Shown one piece after another: positions 1 to 8,487 of a stretch of 27,578 bases of DNA. The notes beneath the pieces are model-generated. The model was given only the letters and a program-made list of their open reading frames with translations, was not told the origin of the DNA and did not search any database. Position numbers and translations under genes: made by a program. Every line of letters begins with the position of its first letter. Position 1 is the first letter of the stretch. The stretch is from an uncultured Collinsella sp. (GTDB lineage Bacteria; Actinomycetota; Coriobacteriia; Coriobacteriales; Coriobacteriaceae), in contig CABUQV010000023.1 of NCBI GenBank assembly GCA_902493855.1, forward strand, positions 1 to 27,578. Direction: 5' to 3'.

Positions 1-169
1 CATGCTCGCATTTGGTGCTCGCGTGGTAGGCATCGAGCTGGCCAAGATGATCGTCGACGCCTGGCTCACCGGCGAGTTCGAGGGCGGCCGTCACCAGCGA
101 CGCATCGATATGATTCGCCAGATCGAGGCTCGTCAGCTCGTACGTGCGGAGGAGGCACGCGGCTGGTAG
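1..169 (+). CDS. rpiB: Ribose-5-phosphate isomerase B, C-terminal part (partial)
   Basis: Open frame entering from the left edge and ending at TAG 167-169; 56 residues are visible. The segment GARVVGIELAKMIVDAWL followed by EFEGGRHQRRID matches the conserved C-terminal end of RpiB/LacAB-type isomerases, where GRHQRR lies close to the C-terminus. The enzyme interconverts ribose-5-phosphate and ribulose-5-phosphate in the cytoplasm (pentose phosphate pathway); some family members act on allose-6-P or galactose-6-P. The catalytic part lies outside the window, so substrate cannot be judged. It is followed directly by a terminator and converges with the LacI-family gene. Confidence 0.85.
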   Translation, partial: MLAFGARVVGIELAKMIVDAWLTGEFEGGRHQRRIDMIRQIEARQLVRAEEARGW

Positions 170-172
170 CGG

Positions 173-206
173 AAAAGCCCGTCACCCGTGTGGTGGCGGG
201 CTTTTT
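173..206. terminator. Bidirectional rho-independent terminator between rpiB and lacI-type gene
   Basis: A 10-bp stem (176-185 with 193-202, one G-T wobble) encloses a 7-nt loop. It is followed by TTTTT on the plus strand and preceded by AAAA, giving T4 on the minus strand. It sits immediately after the rpiB stop and about 60 bp past the stop of the convergent repressor, so it can serve both genes. Confidence 0.8.
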
Positions 207-268
207 GCATGTCGCGCGTGGGATAGAGCACATGCGAGAGAAAAACGCGGCTATTCGCTGCCCGCTGT

Positions 269-1279
269 CTAGCTGCTCGCGCGTTGCACGAGCTTAACGG
301 GGACAAGCGTCTCCATCTCGGGCTCTTCGCCGCGCAGCAGGGCGAGCAGGGCCTGACATCCCTCGTGCGCGAGGCGCTCGGGGAAGCGGCGGATGGTGCT
401 GATTTGCGGCGTCGGAAGCTGCGCGTAAACGGAATCGTCGAAGCCGATGAGACGGACGTCTTCGGGTACGCGCTTGCCGGCGGCAACGAGCGCACGCAGC
501 GCGCCCACGGCTGCGTGGTCGCTATGGGCGAAGACGCCGTCGACGGGGTAGCCCGTGGAGAGGAAGTCGGTCACGAGCTCTTCCGACTCGATGATGCTCG
601 GCTGCTTACCCGAGACAAACAGCTGGTAGTCGCGGCGTAGCGGCATTCCGTGCGCGGCGAGCGCCCGCTCGTAGCCCATCTGGCGCGCGTTGCCGGGGTA
701 GTTGGCGGTAAAACTCGAGATGCTCAGGATGTCCTTGCAGCCGCGCTCGATGAGGTGCTCGGTCGCCATGTAGCCACCGCCGATGTTGTCGGAGCCCACG
801 TGTGGGAAACCGAGGTCGTTTTCGGGCGCACGGTCGATGCAGACCACGGGGATTCCGTGGGGGACGAACTCGCCGTCGAGCCTGCGCAGGCCGGAGATAC
901 AGATGATACCGTCGGCCTGCTTGCTTGCCAGCGTGCGGAAGTAGTCACGCTCGCGGGCGGGGTCATTGGCGCTGTTGCAAACAAAGACCGAGTAGTCCTC
1001 GGTTGCCAGCTCGCGCTCCACATGCAGGGCGATCTTGGAAAAGAAGTCGTTGGAGATGTCCGGCACGATCATGCCGATGGTCCGGGACTGGGCCATACGG
1101 AGGCTCTTCGCCGCCATGTTCGTGACGTAGCCGTATTCCTTTAGGGCGGCTTCCACGCGTTTGCGGGTGTCTTCGGAAAAACGGCCGCTGCCGTTGATGA
1201 CGTGGGAGACCGTGGCGACGGATACGCCGGCCGCGACGGCAATCTGGCGCATGGATGGGCGCTTGCCTGGTGTGGGCAT
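269..1279 (-). CDS. LacI-family transcriptional regulator
   Basis: 336 residues, the usual LacI/GalR length. The N-terminal HTH at about residues 9-50 reads MRQIAVAAGVSVATVSHVIN, typical of the family, followed by the hinge helix (NMAAKSLRMAQSRTIGMIVPD). A periplasmic-binding-protein-like effector domain then runs to the C-terminus and includes GFDDSVYAQLPTPQISTIR. ATG at 1279 has AGGAGG about 5 nt upstream. It is most likely a sugar- or sugar-phosphate-responsive repressor acting as a dimer on a palindromic operator. The effector cannot be read from sequence; proximity to rpiB suggests pentose or related carbohydrate metabolism, but the genes converge, so this is weak. A 16-bp palindrome over its predicted transcription start suggests autoregulation. 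Confidence 0.93.
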   Translation of the reverse strand: MPTPGKRPSMRQIAVAAGVSVATVSHVINGSGRFSEDTRKRVEAALKEYGYVTNMAAKSLRMAQSRTIGMIVPDISNDFFSKIALHVERELATEDYSVFVCNSANDPARERDYFRTLASKQADGIICISGLRRLDGEFVPHGIPVVCIDRAPENDLGFPHVGSDNIGGGYMATEHLIERGCKDILSISSFTANYPGNARQMGYERALAAHGMPLRRDYQLFVSGKQPSIIESEELVTDFLSTGYPVDGVFAHSDHAAVGALRALVAAGKRVPEDVRLIGFDDSVYAQLPTPQISTIRRFPERLAHEGCQALLALLRGEEPEMETLVPVKLVQRASS

Positions 1280-1302
1280 GGGGCCTCCTGCTGCTTTCGG
1301 GT

Positions 1303-1327
1303 GGTTAACAGATTAACCGAGATTGTA
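1303..1327 (-). promoter_or_regulatory. Promoter and palindromic operator of the LacI-family gene
   Basis: On the minus strand a -10 box TACAAT occupies 1322-1327, predicting transcription to start near 1315. A perfect inverted repeat GGTTAA-CAGA-TTAACC covers 1303-1318 and so overlaps the predicted start. No good -35 hexamer is visible. LacI-family repressors usually bind near-symmetric 14-18 bp sites, so this is a plausible self-operator; the binding itself is inferred. Confidence 0.6.
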
Positions 1328-1331
1328 GCGC

Positions 1332-1529
1332 ATGCGCGATGCCGTAATGGGTCGCTTCGAAGTCGTTTTGTCGCGCTCGGTCTGCACCTTGGATAAGAAG
1401 GAGTTCGTCGAGCACTCCGATCCGGAGCGCACGCGCGCCAACATCCCGCTGTTCCAGCAGGGCATCATGATACAGCAGCTCAACTCCGAGAAGCTCGTGG
1501 TCGAGACCATGGTGAAGTTCTGCGGCTAG
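1332..1529 (+). pseudogene. Orphan coding fragment or small protein, function unknown
   Basis: A 65-residue open frame starting at ATG 1332 (or ATG 1347) and ending at TAG 1527-1529. Codon use is strongly gene-like (G/C-rich third positions such as CTC, GTC, GAG, AAG, ATC), and the protein reads as a plausible C-terminal segment ending in MVKFCG. No ribosome binding site precedes either ATG, and an in-frame stop lies at 1326-1328, just upstream. The likeliest explanation is the surviving 3' end of a longer gene whose 5' part was lost; a genuine small protein is the alternative. A weak terminator-like hairpin follows. I do not recognise the family. Confidence 0.4.
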
Positions 1530-1562
1530 TAATTACTGCATTACATATTCTGTTGTCACCTG

Positions 1563-1590
1563 GGAGGCTTGTTTTTGCGGGCCTCTTTGT
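1563..1590 (+). terminator. Weak terminator-like hairpin after the orphan fragment
   Basis: GAGGC (1564-1568) can pair with GCCTC (1581-1585) across a T-rich loop, followed by TTTGTG. The stem is only 5 bp. Its position 35 bp after the orphan stop fits a leftover terminator of the gene that once ended there. Confidence 0.35.
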
Positions 1591-1622
1591 GTTGCTATGG
1601 AGCCCTGGCCTGTCGATAAACA

Positions 1623-1656
1623 AAGCGCCCGCTTGCCGGGGAGCAAGCGGGCGCTT
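1623..1656 (-). terminator. Terminator of the leftward cell-wall/kinase operon
   Basis: A perfect 14-bp stem (1623-1636 with 1643-1656) with a 6-nt loop. On the minus strand it is followed by TGTTTATC, a T-rich tail, about 50 bp after the stop of the PASTA kinase. It is the strongest hairpin in this interval and closes the six-gene operon. Confidence 0.85.
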
Positions 1657-1706
1657 CTGAGCGAATATGTTTGCGGCGAGAGCCGTAATGAGCGGTGAGG
1701 TGGCGA

Positions 1707-3668
1707 CTAGTTGGTCGTACCGGAATCGTCGCCCGTGCCCGTGCCCGTGCCCGAGCCCGAGCCAGAAAGTGCGACCGTCAGCGTAATCGTGCTGTCGGTG
1801 GACTGCTTGCCGGTGGGGGAGACGCCCGTAACGGTGGCATCCTCGTTACCGCTTACGGGATTGCCGTTCTGGTCACAGAAGCCGATGTTATAGAAACCGG
1901 CGTTGTTGAGCGCGGTGACGGCGGCGGAGATGCTCTTGCCGTACAGGTTGCCCGGAACACTGGCCTTGCCGGACTTCTTGGCAATGACGACGGTAATCGT
2001 GGCGCCGGGCTTCTGCTTGCCGCTGGGGTTCCAGCTGATCACGGTGCCCTCGGTAACCGAGTCGTTCTCCTGGTAGCTCACGTCGACGCCAAAGCCTGCC
2101 ATATCGAGGGCGTTGCGCGCCTGGGCCTCGGTCATGTCGGTCAGGTCGGGGACGGACGTGGTATCCGGGCCGCCCGAGACCTTGTACGAGATGGTCGTGC
2201 CTTTCTCGACTTCCTTACCGGCTCCGGTGCCCTGCTCAAAGACCTGGCCCTCATCGGCCTCATTGGCCTCCTCGGAGGCGTTGCCCTTCAGGCCAACGCT
2301 TGCCAGCGCGGCCTCGGCCTGGTCTTTGGTCAGGCCGACAAGCTGGGGAACCTCAACCTTCTCGGAGGGCTTGGGGCCCTTGGAGATTACCAGGTTCACC
2401 TTGGTTCCCTTGGCCTTCTTGGTGTTGCCGTTGGGCGTCTGCTCGGCGACCTTGCCCTCGTCGACATCGTCGTTGTAGCTTTGGTCGATGGTGCCGACCT
2501 CGAGGCCGGCTTCCTTGATCAGCTCGACGGCAGTCTGCTGGTCCTTGCCCAGCACATCGGGCACGGTGACCTGCTCGCCGCCAAAGAGTCCTGTGGCAAA
2601 GGCCACCACGATGCCGATGACGGCAACGGCTGCCACCACGGCGGCGATGATCTTGTTCTTGTTGGATTTGGGCTTTTCGACCTCGTAGGAGCCGGTGGAG
2701 CCCGAAACCGAGCTACGGGCGGTATTTTGGCCGCTCACGCCCGAGACGGGACGCACCATGGCGCGCGTCTGATCGGAAAGCTCGCGAGTCTTGGTGGCGC
2801 CCAGCTCACCGGGGGCACCGATGATGCGCGTGGGCTCCGAGACGTTGACGGCACGGCCCGACAGGTAGCTGTTGAGCACCTGACGCAGCTCGTCGGCGGT
2901 CTGGAAGCGGTTTGCCGGGTCTTTCTCCATGCACTTGAGGATGATGCGCTCAAGGTCGGCGTCGACACCGGAGTTGATCTGGCTCGGCGGAATAGGCAGC
3001 TCGTTGACCTGCTTGAGTGCGACCGAGATAGCGTCGTCACCGTCAAAGGGAACGCGGCCGGTGGCGCACTCGTACATCACGACGCCCAGCGAGTAGATAT
3101 CCGAGGTGGGGCCGAGGTCCTGACCGCGGGTCTGCTCGGGGCTGACGTAGTGAGCGGTTCCCAGCACGTTGTTGTCTTGCGTGAGGTGGCTGTTCTTGGC
3201 GCGCGCGATGCCAAAGTCCATCACCTTGATGTTGCCGTCGGGCAGCACCATGATGTTCTGCGGCTTAATGTCGCGGTGGATGATCTCGTGCTTGTGGGCG
3301 ACCGAAAGCGCGGAGCTAATCTGCGAGCCGATCTGGGCGACCTTCTTGGGGTCGAGGGCGCCGTGGCTCTTGATGCCGCTCTTAAGGTCGGTGCCGCGCA
3401 GGTACTCCATGACGATGTAATAGGTGTCGCCGTCCTTGCCCCAATCGTAGACGCCCACGATATAGGGGGAGGAGAGACCGGCTGCTGCCTGGGCCTCCTG
3501 CTTAAAGCGTGCGGCGAAGGTTGCGTCGCCAGCATACTGCGGCAGCATAATCTTGACGGCTACCGTGCGGTCGAGGACCTGGTCCTGTGCACGGTAGACG
3601 GTCGCCATGCCGCCTGTCCCCACCTTATCCTTGAGGAGGTATCTTCCCCCGAGGACCCTCTGTTCCAT
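1707..3668 (-). CDS. pknB: PASTA-domain Ser/Thr protein kinase (PknB/StkP type)
   Basis: 653 residues from ATG 3668, chosen because AGGAG lies 5 nt upstream; an upstream ATG at 3683 would overlap that site. The cytoplasmic kinase domain (about 1-270) has the glycine loop GTGGMATVY, VAVK (K39), HRDIKPQN (D133), DFG (151-153) and SPE (176-178). A Ser/Thr-rich juxtamembrane region leads to one TM helix (about 339-361). Four extracellular PASTA repeats follow (about 366-431, 437-500, 504-566, 569-634), then a Gly/Ser/Thr tail. Family members bind muropeptides or lipid II through PASTA units and phosphorylate cell-wall and division proteins. It is the last gene of the operon, 132 bp after the SEDS-PBP gene, so it may also have its own promoter. 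Confidence 0.96.
   Translation of the reverse strand: MEQRVLGGRYLLKDKVGTGGMATVYRAQDQVLDRTVAVKIMLPQYAGDATFAARFKQEAQAAAGLSSPYIVGVYDWGKDGDTYYIVMEYLRGTDLKSGIKSHGALDPKKVAQIGSQISSALSVAHKHEIIHRDIKPQNIMVLPDGNIKVMDFGIARAKNSHLTQDNNVLGTAHYVSPEQTRGQDLGPTSDIYSLGVVMYECATGRVPFDGDDAISVALKQVNELPIPPSQINSGVDADLERIILKCMEKDPANRFQTADELRQVLNSYLSGRAVNVSEPTRIIGAPGELGATKTRELSDQTRAMVRPVSGVSGQNTARSSVSGSTGSYEVEKPKSNKNKIIAAVVAAVAVIGIVVAFATGLFGGEQVTVPDVLGKDQQTAVELIKEAGLEVGTIDQSYNDDVDEGKVAEQTPNGNTKKAKGTKVNLVISKGPKPSEKVEVPQLVGLTKDQAEAALASVGLKGNASEEANEADEGQVFEQGTGAGKEVEKGTTISYKVSGGPDTTSVPDLTDMTEAQARNALDMAGFGVDVSYQENDSVTEGTVISWNPSGKQKPGATITVVIAKKSGKASVPGNLYGKSISAAVTALNNAGFYNIGFCDQNGNPVSGNEDATVTGVSPTGKQSTDSTITLTVALSGSGSGTGTGTGDDSGTTN
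1728..1762. repeat. Short 6-bp tandem repeat in the pknB 3' end
   Basis: The plus strand shows repeated CCCGTG/CCCGAG hexamers encoding the SGSGTGTGTG-type tail after the last PASTA domain. It is in frame, so copy-number changes would lengthen or shorten the tail by two residues per unit without a frameshift. Confidence 0.6.
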
Positions 3669-3800
3669 TCCTGCTCCTAACATAACTATTCGCTCAACGA
3701 TGTGTGTAGTACCTACGATGTGGCCGCTGGGGCCGTGTGGCGCGTTGCCGCTAACTCTTCGGCCGCGGCGCGCCTCGGGTGTCCGATTCGATCATGGGCA

Positions 3801-6671
3801 TCACGCTCCCTGTGCGGCAAGCGCCGCGGTCAGGACGATGCCGGCGATCTTGGCGGCCTTGACGTCATGCTTGTCGTAATCCTCTAAGGCCACCGAGATG
3901 GCGACTGTGGGTGAATCGTAAGGTGCAAAGCCAACGAACATCGAATTGACGTTGGTGCCGCCAATCTCGGCCGAGCCGGTCTTGCCGGCGACCTTGACGC
4001 CGGGGATCTGGGCATCGGTGCCGGTGCCGGACTGGACGACGGCAAGCATGGCCTGCTTGACCTGGTCGGCCGTGGCGGAGCTGACGGCCTGACCCAGCGA
4101 GCGGGACTGCGTGGTCTTGACCACGGTTCCGTCCGGGGCGAGTACCTGGGCTACAAAGTACGGGTCCATGACCACGCCGCTGTTAGCGATGGCGGCGGCA
4201 ATCACGGCGTTTTGCATGACGGTGGTCTGCGGGCCGGGCGTGTGGTCCATGCCGACAGGCTGGCCGGCGCCGGCCCAGGCGGTCTCCCACTCGGTCATGA
4301 GCGACGGGTCGGCCATGATGGAGGCCGCGGAGGTCAGGTCCTGGCCGAGCTTTTGGCCATAGCCAAAGGCGTTGGCAAACTGCACGAGCGTGTTTGCGCC
4401 AACTTCGTTTGCCACCTGGCCAAAGACGACGTTGGAGGACACGGCAAAGGCCTGCTGCAGGCTGATGGTGCCGTAGCTCTCGTTGGCATCGTTGGTGACC
4501 GGTGCGTTGCCGATGTCCATGGAGCCGGGCGCCTGGTAGGTGCTGGTAAGGCTGGCGGTACCGGTCTCGAGTGCCGCGGAAAGCGTAACGACCTTAAACG
4601 TTGAGCCCGGCGTGTACAGCGCGTCCATGGCGCGATTGTACATGGAGCCGTCCTCGCCGCCGCCCGTCTGCAGCAGAGCATCGATGTTGGTGTTGTCGTA
4701 TGTGGGCGAGCTGGCACATGCGAGAACCGCGCCGGTACGCGGGTCGATGACCACTACAGCGCCCTTAAAGCCCTTGAGTGCCTGCTCGGCCGCCGTCTGG
4801 ATGCGCGAGTCGATGGTGAGCTTGGCGGTGTTGCCCGGCTGGGTCTGGCCCGCGAGCGACGCGATGGCGTTGTTCCAGCTGGAGTAGTCCTTAGAACCGG
4901 TGAGCGTGTCGTTCATGACGCTCTCGATGGCGGTGGTGCCATACTGCTGGCTCACGTAGCCAACCACGTGTGCTGCCAGGTTACCGTTGGGGTAGGAGCG
5001 TACGTAGGTGCCGTCCTCCTGCTGCAGCGACTCGGCCAGCGTCACGCCGTCGGACGTGATGATGGAGCCGCGCTGGATGTACTTGGAGCGGGCGATGGTG
5101 TGGTTGTTGGTCGGCATGTCTTGATAGTCCTTGGCCTTAATGACCTGGACATAGGTGAGGTTGCCGATAAGGATGGCGAACAGCGCCGTAAAGGCGAGCA
5201 CCGCGCGGGTTAGACGGTTGGCGAGCGCCACGCGGCCGAGCACACCGGATTCAGGCGTGTCGAGCAGGCGACGGCGCATGCGCGAGCCGACGGAATGGCT
5301 GCCGCTGCCGTAGGAAGACGAGGTGGCAAAGCGCGTGCCCGTCGGGGCGGCGGCAGATGCGACCTGATCATCGGTGATGGCGGCCATGGTGCCGGTGCCG
5401 GTAAGCTCGGCCTCGCGTCCGGTCGCCTCGTCACCGGCGCGCAGCAGGAGCGCGACGATGATAAAGCTCGCCAGCAAAGAGGAGCCGCCCTGGCTCATAA
5501 AGGGCAGGGTGACGCCGGTCAGCGGGATTAGGCGGGTTACGCCGCCAACGATCAAGAAGGCCTGGAAGCTGATGGCTGCCGTAAGACCGGTGGCGCTAAA
5601 GGCGGCAAGGTCGGACTTTGCGCGGGCAGCTGTGGTCAGGCCGCGAACGGCAAAGAGCATAAACAGGATGAGCACGGCGCCGCCGCCCAAAAGGCCCATC
5701 TCCTCGCCGATAGCCGAGAAGATAAAGTCGGACTCGACGACAGGGATGTTGTTGGCCATGCCGTTGCCGATGCCAACACCGACCAGACCGCCATCGGCAA
5801 GCGAGAAGAGCGACTGGACGATCTGGTAGCCCTGGCCCTGGGCGTCCTTAAACGGATCGAGCCAAACCTGGAAACGCACCTGAACGTGAGACAGGAACTT
5901 GTAGGCGCCCACGGCTCCAACGGCTAAGAGCGCAAGGCCGATAACGACATACGAAAAGCGCCCCGTGGCAACGTAGAGCATCAGCAAGAAGATGGTGTAG
6001 AACAGCACGGCCGAACCCAGGTCGCGTTCGAAGACGACGACGAGCAGGCACACACCCCACACGGCAAACAGCGGCAGCAGCAGTCGCAGGCGAGGGATCT
6101 TAAAGCCCAGGATCTTGCGGTTGGAGATGGAGAGCAGCTCGCGGTTCTCGGCCAGGTACCCGGCCAGGAACAGCACGATAAAGACCTTGGCGAACTCGCC
6201 GGGCTGGATGGTAAAGCCCGCGATGCGAATCCACAGCTTGGAGCCCGAGATCGTGGTGCCGATAAAGATAGGCAGCATCAGCAGAATGATGCCGATGATG
6301 CCAAAGGTGTACTTGTAGCGCATGACTACGTCGAGGTTTTTGACCAGTGCGAGCGTTCCCACCATGAGCGCCACCGAGACAAACAGGATGATGAGCTGTG
6401 AGATGGCGAGAGCGGGGGCGAGACGCGTCACGAACGTGATGCCGATGCCCGAAAGTATAAATACGATGGGTAGGATGGCGGGGTCGGCGCCGGGCGCCAA
6501 GATGCGCACGGCGATATGTGCCGCAGCGAAGGCGGCAAAGAGGCCGATCGGCACGGCGAGCGTCTCAAAGGAGATGGCGGCGCCCGCGGTGAGCACGTAC
6601 ATCGCATACAGCAGGATGACGGGGAACGCCGAGGCGATGAGCAAGAGCAGCTCGGTGTTGCGGCGACTCAT
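3801..6671 (-). CDS. SEDS glycosyltransferase-class B PBP fusion (RodA/FtsW + PbpA)
   Basis: 956 residues from ATG 6671, with AAGGGAG 8 nt upstream; a GTG at 6680 lies on top of that site and is less likely. Residues about 1-415 are a polytopic SEDS (RodA/FtsW) domain with FERDLGSA (candidate catalytic D217), GEEMG and FMSQGGSS motifs. A roughly 60-residue Ser/Thr/Gly linker joins it to a PBP half beginning with a TM helix (about 488-510). That half carries a PbpA-like dimerisation region, the transpeptidase motifs STFK (S690, K693), SSN (745-747) and KTGSA (897-901). The protein would polymerise glycan from lipid II and crosslink it in one polypeptide. In mycobacteria the same locus has separate rodA and pbpA genes. 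All catalytic motifs are present and the frame is uninterrupted, so this is a true fusion. Confidence 0.95.
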   Translation of the reverse strand: MSRRNTELLLLIASAFPVILLYAMYVLTAGAAISFETLAVPIGLFAAFAAAHIAVRILAPGADPAILPIVFILSGIGITFVTRLAPALAISQLIILFVSVALMVGTLALVKNLDVVMRYKYTFGIIGIILLMLPIFIGTTISGSKLWIRIAGFTIQPGEFAKVFIVLFLAGYLAENRELLSISNRKILGFKIPRLRLLLPLFAVWGVCLLVVVFERDLGSAVLFYTIFLLMLYVATGRFSYVVIGLALLAVGAVGAYKFLSHVQVRFQVWLDPFKDAQGQGYQIVQSLFSLADGGLVGVGIGNGMANNIPVVESDFIFSAIGEEMGLLGGGAVLILFMLFAVRGLTTAARAKSDLAAFSATGLTAAISFQAFLIVGGVTRLIPLTGVTLPFMSQGGSSLLASFIIVALLLRAGDEATGREAELTGTGTMAAITDDQVASAAAPTGTRFATSSSYGSGSHSVGSRMRRRLLDTPESGVLGRVALANRLTRAVLAFTALFAILIGNLTYVQVIKAKDYQDMPTNNHTIARSKYIQRGSIITSDGVTLAESLQQEDGTYVRSYPNGNLAAHVVGYVSQQYGTTAIESVMNDTLTGSKDYSSWNNAIASLAGQTQPGNTAKLTIDSRIQTAAEQALKGFKGAVVVIDPRTGAVLACASSPTYDNTNIDALLQTGGGEDGSMYNRAMDALYTPGSTFKVVTLSAALETGTASLTSTYQAPGSMDIGNAPVTNDANESYGTISLQQAFAVSSNVVFGQVANEVGANTLVQFANAFGYGQKLGQDLTSAASIMADPSLMTEWETAWAGAGQPVGMDHTPGPQTTVMQNAVIAAAIANSGVVMDPYFVAQVLAPDGTVVKTTQSRSLGQAVSSATADQVKQAMLAVVQSGTGTDAQIPGVKVAGKTGSAEIGGTNVNSMFVGFAPYDSPTVAISVALEDYDKHDVKAAKIAGIVLTAALAAQGA

Positions 6672-6687
6672 AAGCGGCACTCCCTTT

Positions 6688-8487
6688 CTAGTTCTTTTCG
6701 GAGGCTTCGGCCTCGGCGGACTGTTCGGCGGTTTTCTCGGAATCTGATTCGGAGGTCGATCCCTGATTGGTGTTGTCGCGAATCGTTTGCGCGTCGATCA
6801 CCTGGCGGGTCTGCTCCTCGTCGATCTGGTGGCGGTACTTGGATATCGTGTCCTGCGCATCGTCGACACTTGTTTGCGGAATGCCCGCCTTGAGTCGGTT
6901 TTGCGTGTCTTCGGGCAGGTCGGACAGCTTGATGCTGGTTTCGCTTTCGAGCCAGTGGAGCTTGAGTCCGAGCGGCTTGCCGGGCAGGCCGCGCCAGACG
7001 GCGACATTGCCCTGGTAGGTACCCAGGTAGTACGAGCCGGTGACACCCGTGTAGGCCCAGACGCCAGCTGCCAGCACAAAGACGAGGGCCAGGATGGCGG
7101 CGATAGTAATGTTGCGGCGACGCACGCGTTGCGCCTCGCGCATAACGCCATCGTCAACCAGGTCAACGACTACTACGGTCACGTTGTCGTGGCCGCCGGC
7201 GGCAAGCGCCGCGTCCACTAGGTTGTCGACGCAGATTTGCGCGGTTGAGGACTGCGTGGCGATGTTCTCGATATCGCTATCGGGAATCATGCTCGAAAGG
7301 CCGTCGGAGCACAGGATCAGGCGGTCGCCTTCCTCGATATGCAGAGTGAAGTGGTCGGCATACATGGCGGGGTCCGAGCCCAGCGCGCGGGTGATGACCG
7401 AACGGTTGGGGTGGACGCGAGCCTCGTCTGCCGTGATCTCGCCGGCGTCCACGAGCTCCTCCACGTAGGAGTGGTCGCGGGTCACGCGGATGAGCGTGCC
7501 CTCGTGGAGCAGGTAGGCGCGAGAGTCACCCACGTGGGCGATGGCGAGCGTGTCGTTTTCGATATAGGCGCAAGTGGCTGTGCAGCCCATGCCGGGCTTG
7601 CCCAGGCCATTCAGGGCCGCCTCGATTACGGCGGCGTTGGCGGCCTCGACGGCTGCCGCCAGGCGTGCGGCGTCGGCAGACTGAGGAGCTGTCTTGGCGA
7701 TGGTCTCGACAGCGATAGAAGAGGCCACCTCGCCGGCAGCGTGACCACCCATGCCGTCGCATACGCAAAAGAGCGGCGACTGCACCAGGTAGGAATCCTC
7801 ATTGTGCGGGCGCACGCAGCCAACGTCGGAGCGGGCGCCCCACATGAGTTGCGTGGTGGTGCCGGCATCATAGGTCGAGTCGGTCTCGATGCGCTCCTCG
7901 GTTAGGGGTTCAAAGCTCATGGTCGAGCCGGGGTCTTTGAGCTTGGCCTCAACGGCGGCAACGTCGATTTCGGCTGTGTCACCGGGAGAGACGGTGTCGG
8001 TCTCGGCGTTTGATTCGGAATCGCCGGTGTCCGGGGAGTCGGGCTCCTCGGAAACGCGGGCGGTCGACTCGTCATCTTGCGGGCTGACGTCTATAGACTC
8101 GGGCGTCGGCGTAGACGCGGGCGCAACCTCGGATGCCGGGGCTATGGGAAACGCCGGCGCGGCGGGCTCGGGTGCCGCAAACACTGCAGCGCTCTCGTTG
8201 ATTGCCGCGGCGACGGGCTCTGCAAAGTGAGCCGGCGCCGGGGTTGCTTCGGGCGCTGTGGGCTGTTCCGCAGCATGTGCGCCGATGGGCGCCGCTACGG
8301 CATCCTCTTCGTCCTCGTTATCGGCGAGATCCGAAATATCATGCGTTACATGCGAAAGAGGCAGGGAGAACACGGTGTCCTCGGGCTCCACGGGTGCGGA
8401 GCCCGCCGGAGCGGCGTGGGCCGGCGCAGCTGTGGCGGCGGCCGGTGCCTCGGTCATAGTTGCGGACTTGTTCTCCTCGTCGATCAT
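6688..8487 (-). CDS. pstP: PP2C-family Ser/Thr phosphatase with long acidic N-terminal extension (PstP type)
   Basis: 599 residues. Residues 1 to about 210 are Ala/Pro/Glu/Asp-rich and look disordered. The PP2C domain (about 215-445) has RPHNEDSY (226-233), DGMGGHAAGE (244-253), GDSRAYL (320-326), SDGLSSM (394-400) and GGHDNVTVV (431-439), the metal-binding signature set. A TM helix (about 459-481) is followed by an extracytoplasmic C-terminal part with an E/S-rich end. The start overlaps the fhaB stop as ATGA, indicating translational coupling. It should reverse phosphorylation by the operon's kinases. PstP homologues usually start almost directly with the catalytic domain, so the N-terminal extension is unusual. 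Confidence 0.95.
   Translation of the reverse strand: MIDEENKSATMTEAPAAATAAPAHAAPAGSAPVEPEDTVFSLPLSHVTHDISDLADNEDEEDAVAAPIGAHAAEQPTAPEATPAPAHFAEPVAAAINESAAVFAAPEPAAPAFPIAPASEVAPASTPTPESIDVSPQDDESTARVSEEPDSPDTGDSESNAETDTVSPGDTAEIDVAAVEAKLKDPGSTMSFEPLTEERIETDSTYDAGTTTQLMWGARSDVGCVRPHNEDSYLVQSPLFCVCDGMGGHAAGEVASSIAVETIAKTAPQSADAARLAAAVEAANAAVIEAALNGLGKPGMGCTATCAYIENDTLAIAHVGDSRAYLLHEGTLIRVTRDHSYVEELVDAGEITADEARVHPNRSVITRALGSDPAMYADHFTLHIEEGDRLILCSDGLSSMIPDSDIENIATQSSTAQICVDNLVDAALAAGGHDNVTVVVVDLVDDGVMREAQRVRRRNITIAAILALVFVLAAGVWAYTGVTGSYYLGTYQGNVAVWRGLPGKPLGLKLHWLESETSIKLSDLPEDTQNRLKAGIPQTSVDDAQDTISKYRHQIDEEQTRQVIDAQTIRDNTNQGSTSESDSEKTAEQSAEAEASEKN

Noticed and set aside
1695..3680. A 661-codon open frame on the plus strand opposite the PASTA kinase
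   Set aside because: It mirrors the kinase codons (Val/Leu/Gly/Asp/Ala-rich with no recognisable motif) and lacks a ribosome binding site; high G+C genes commonly leave the opposite strand open.
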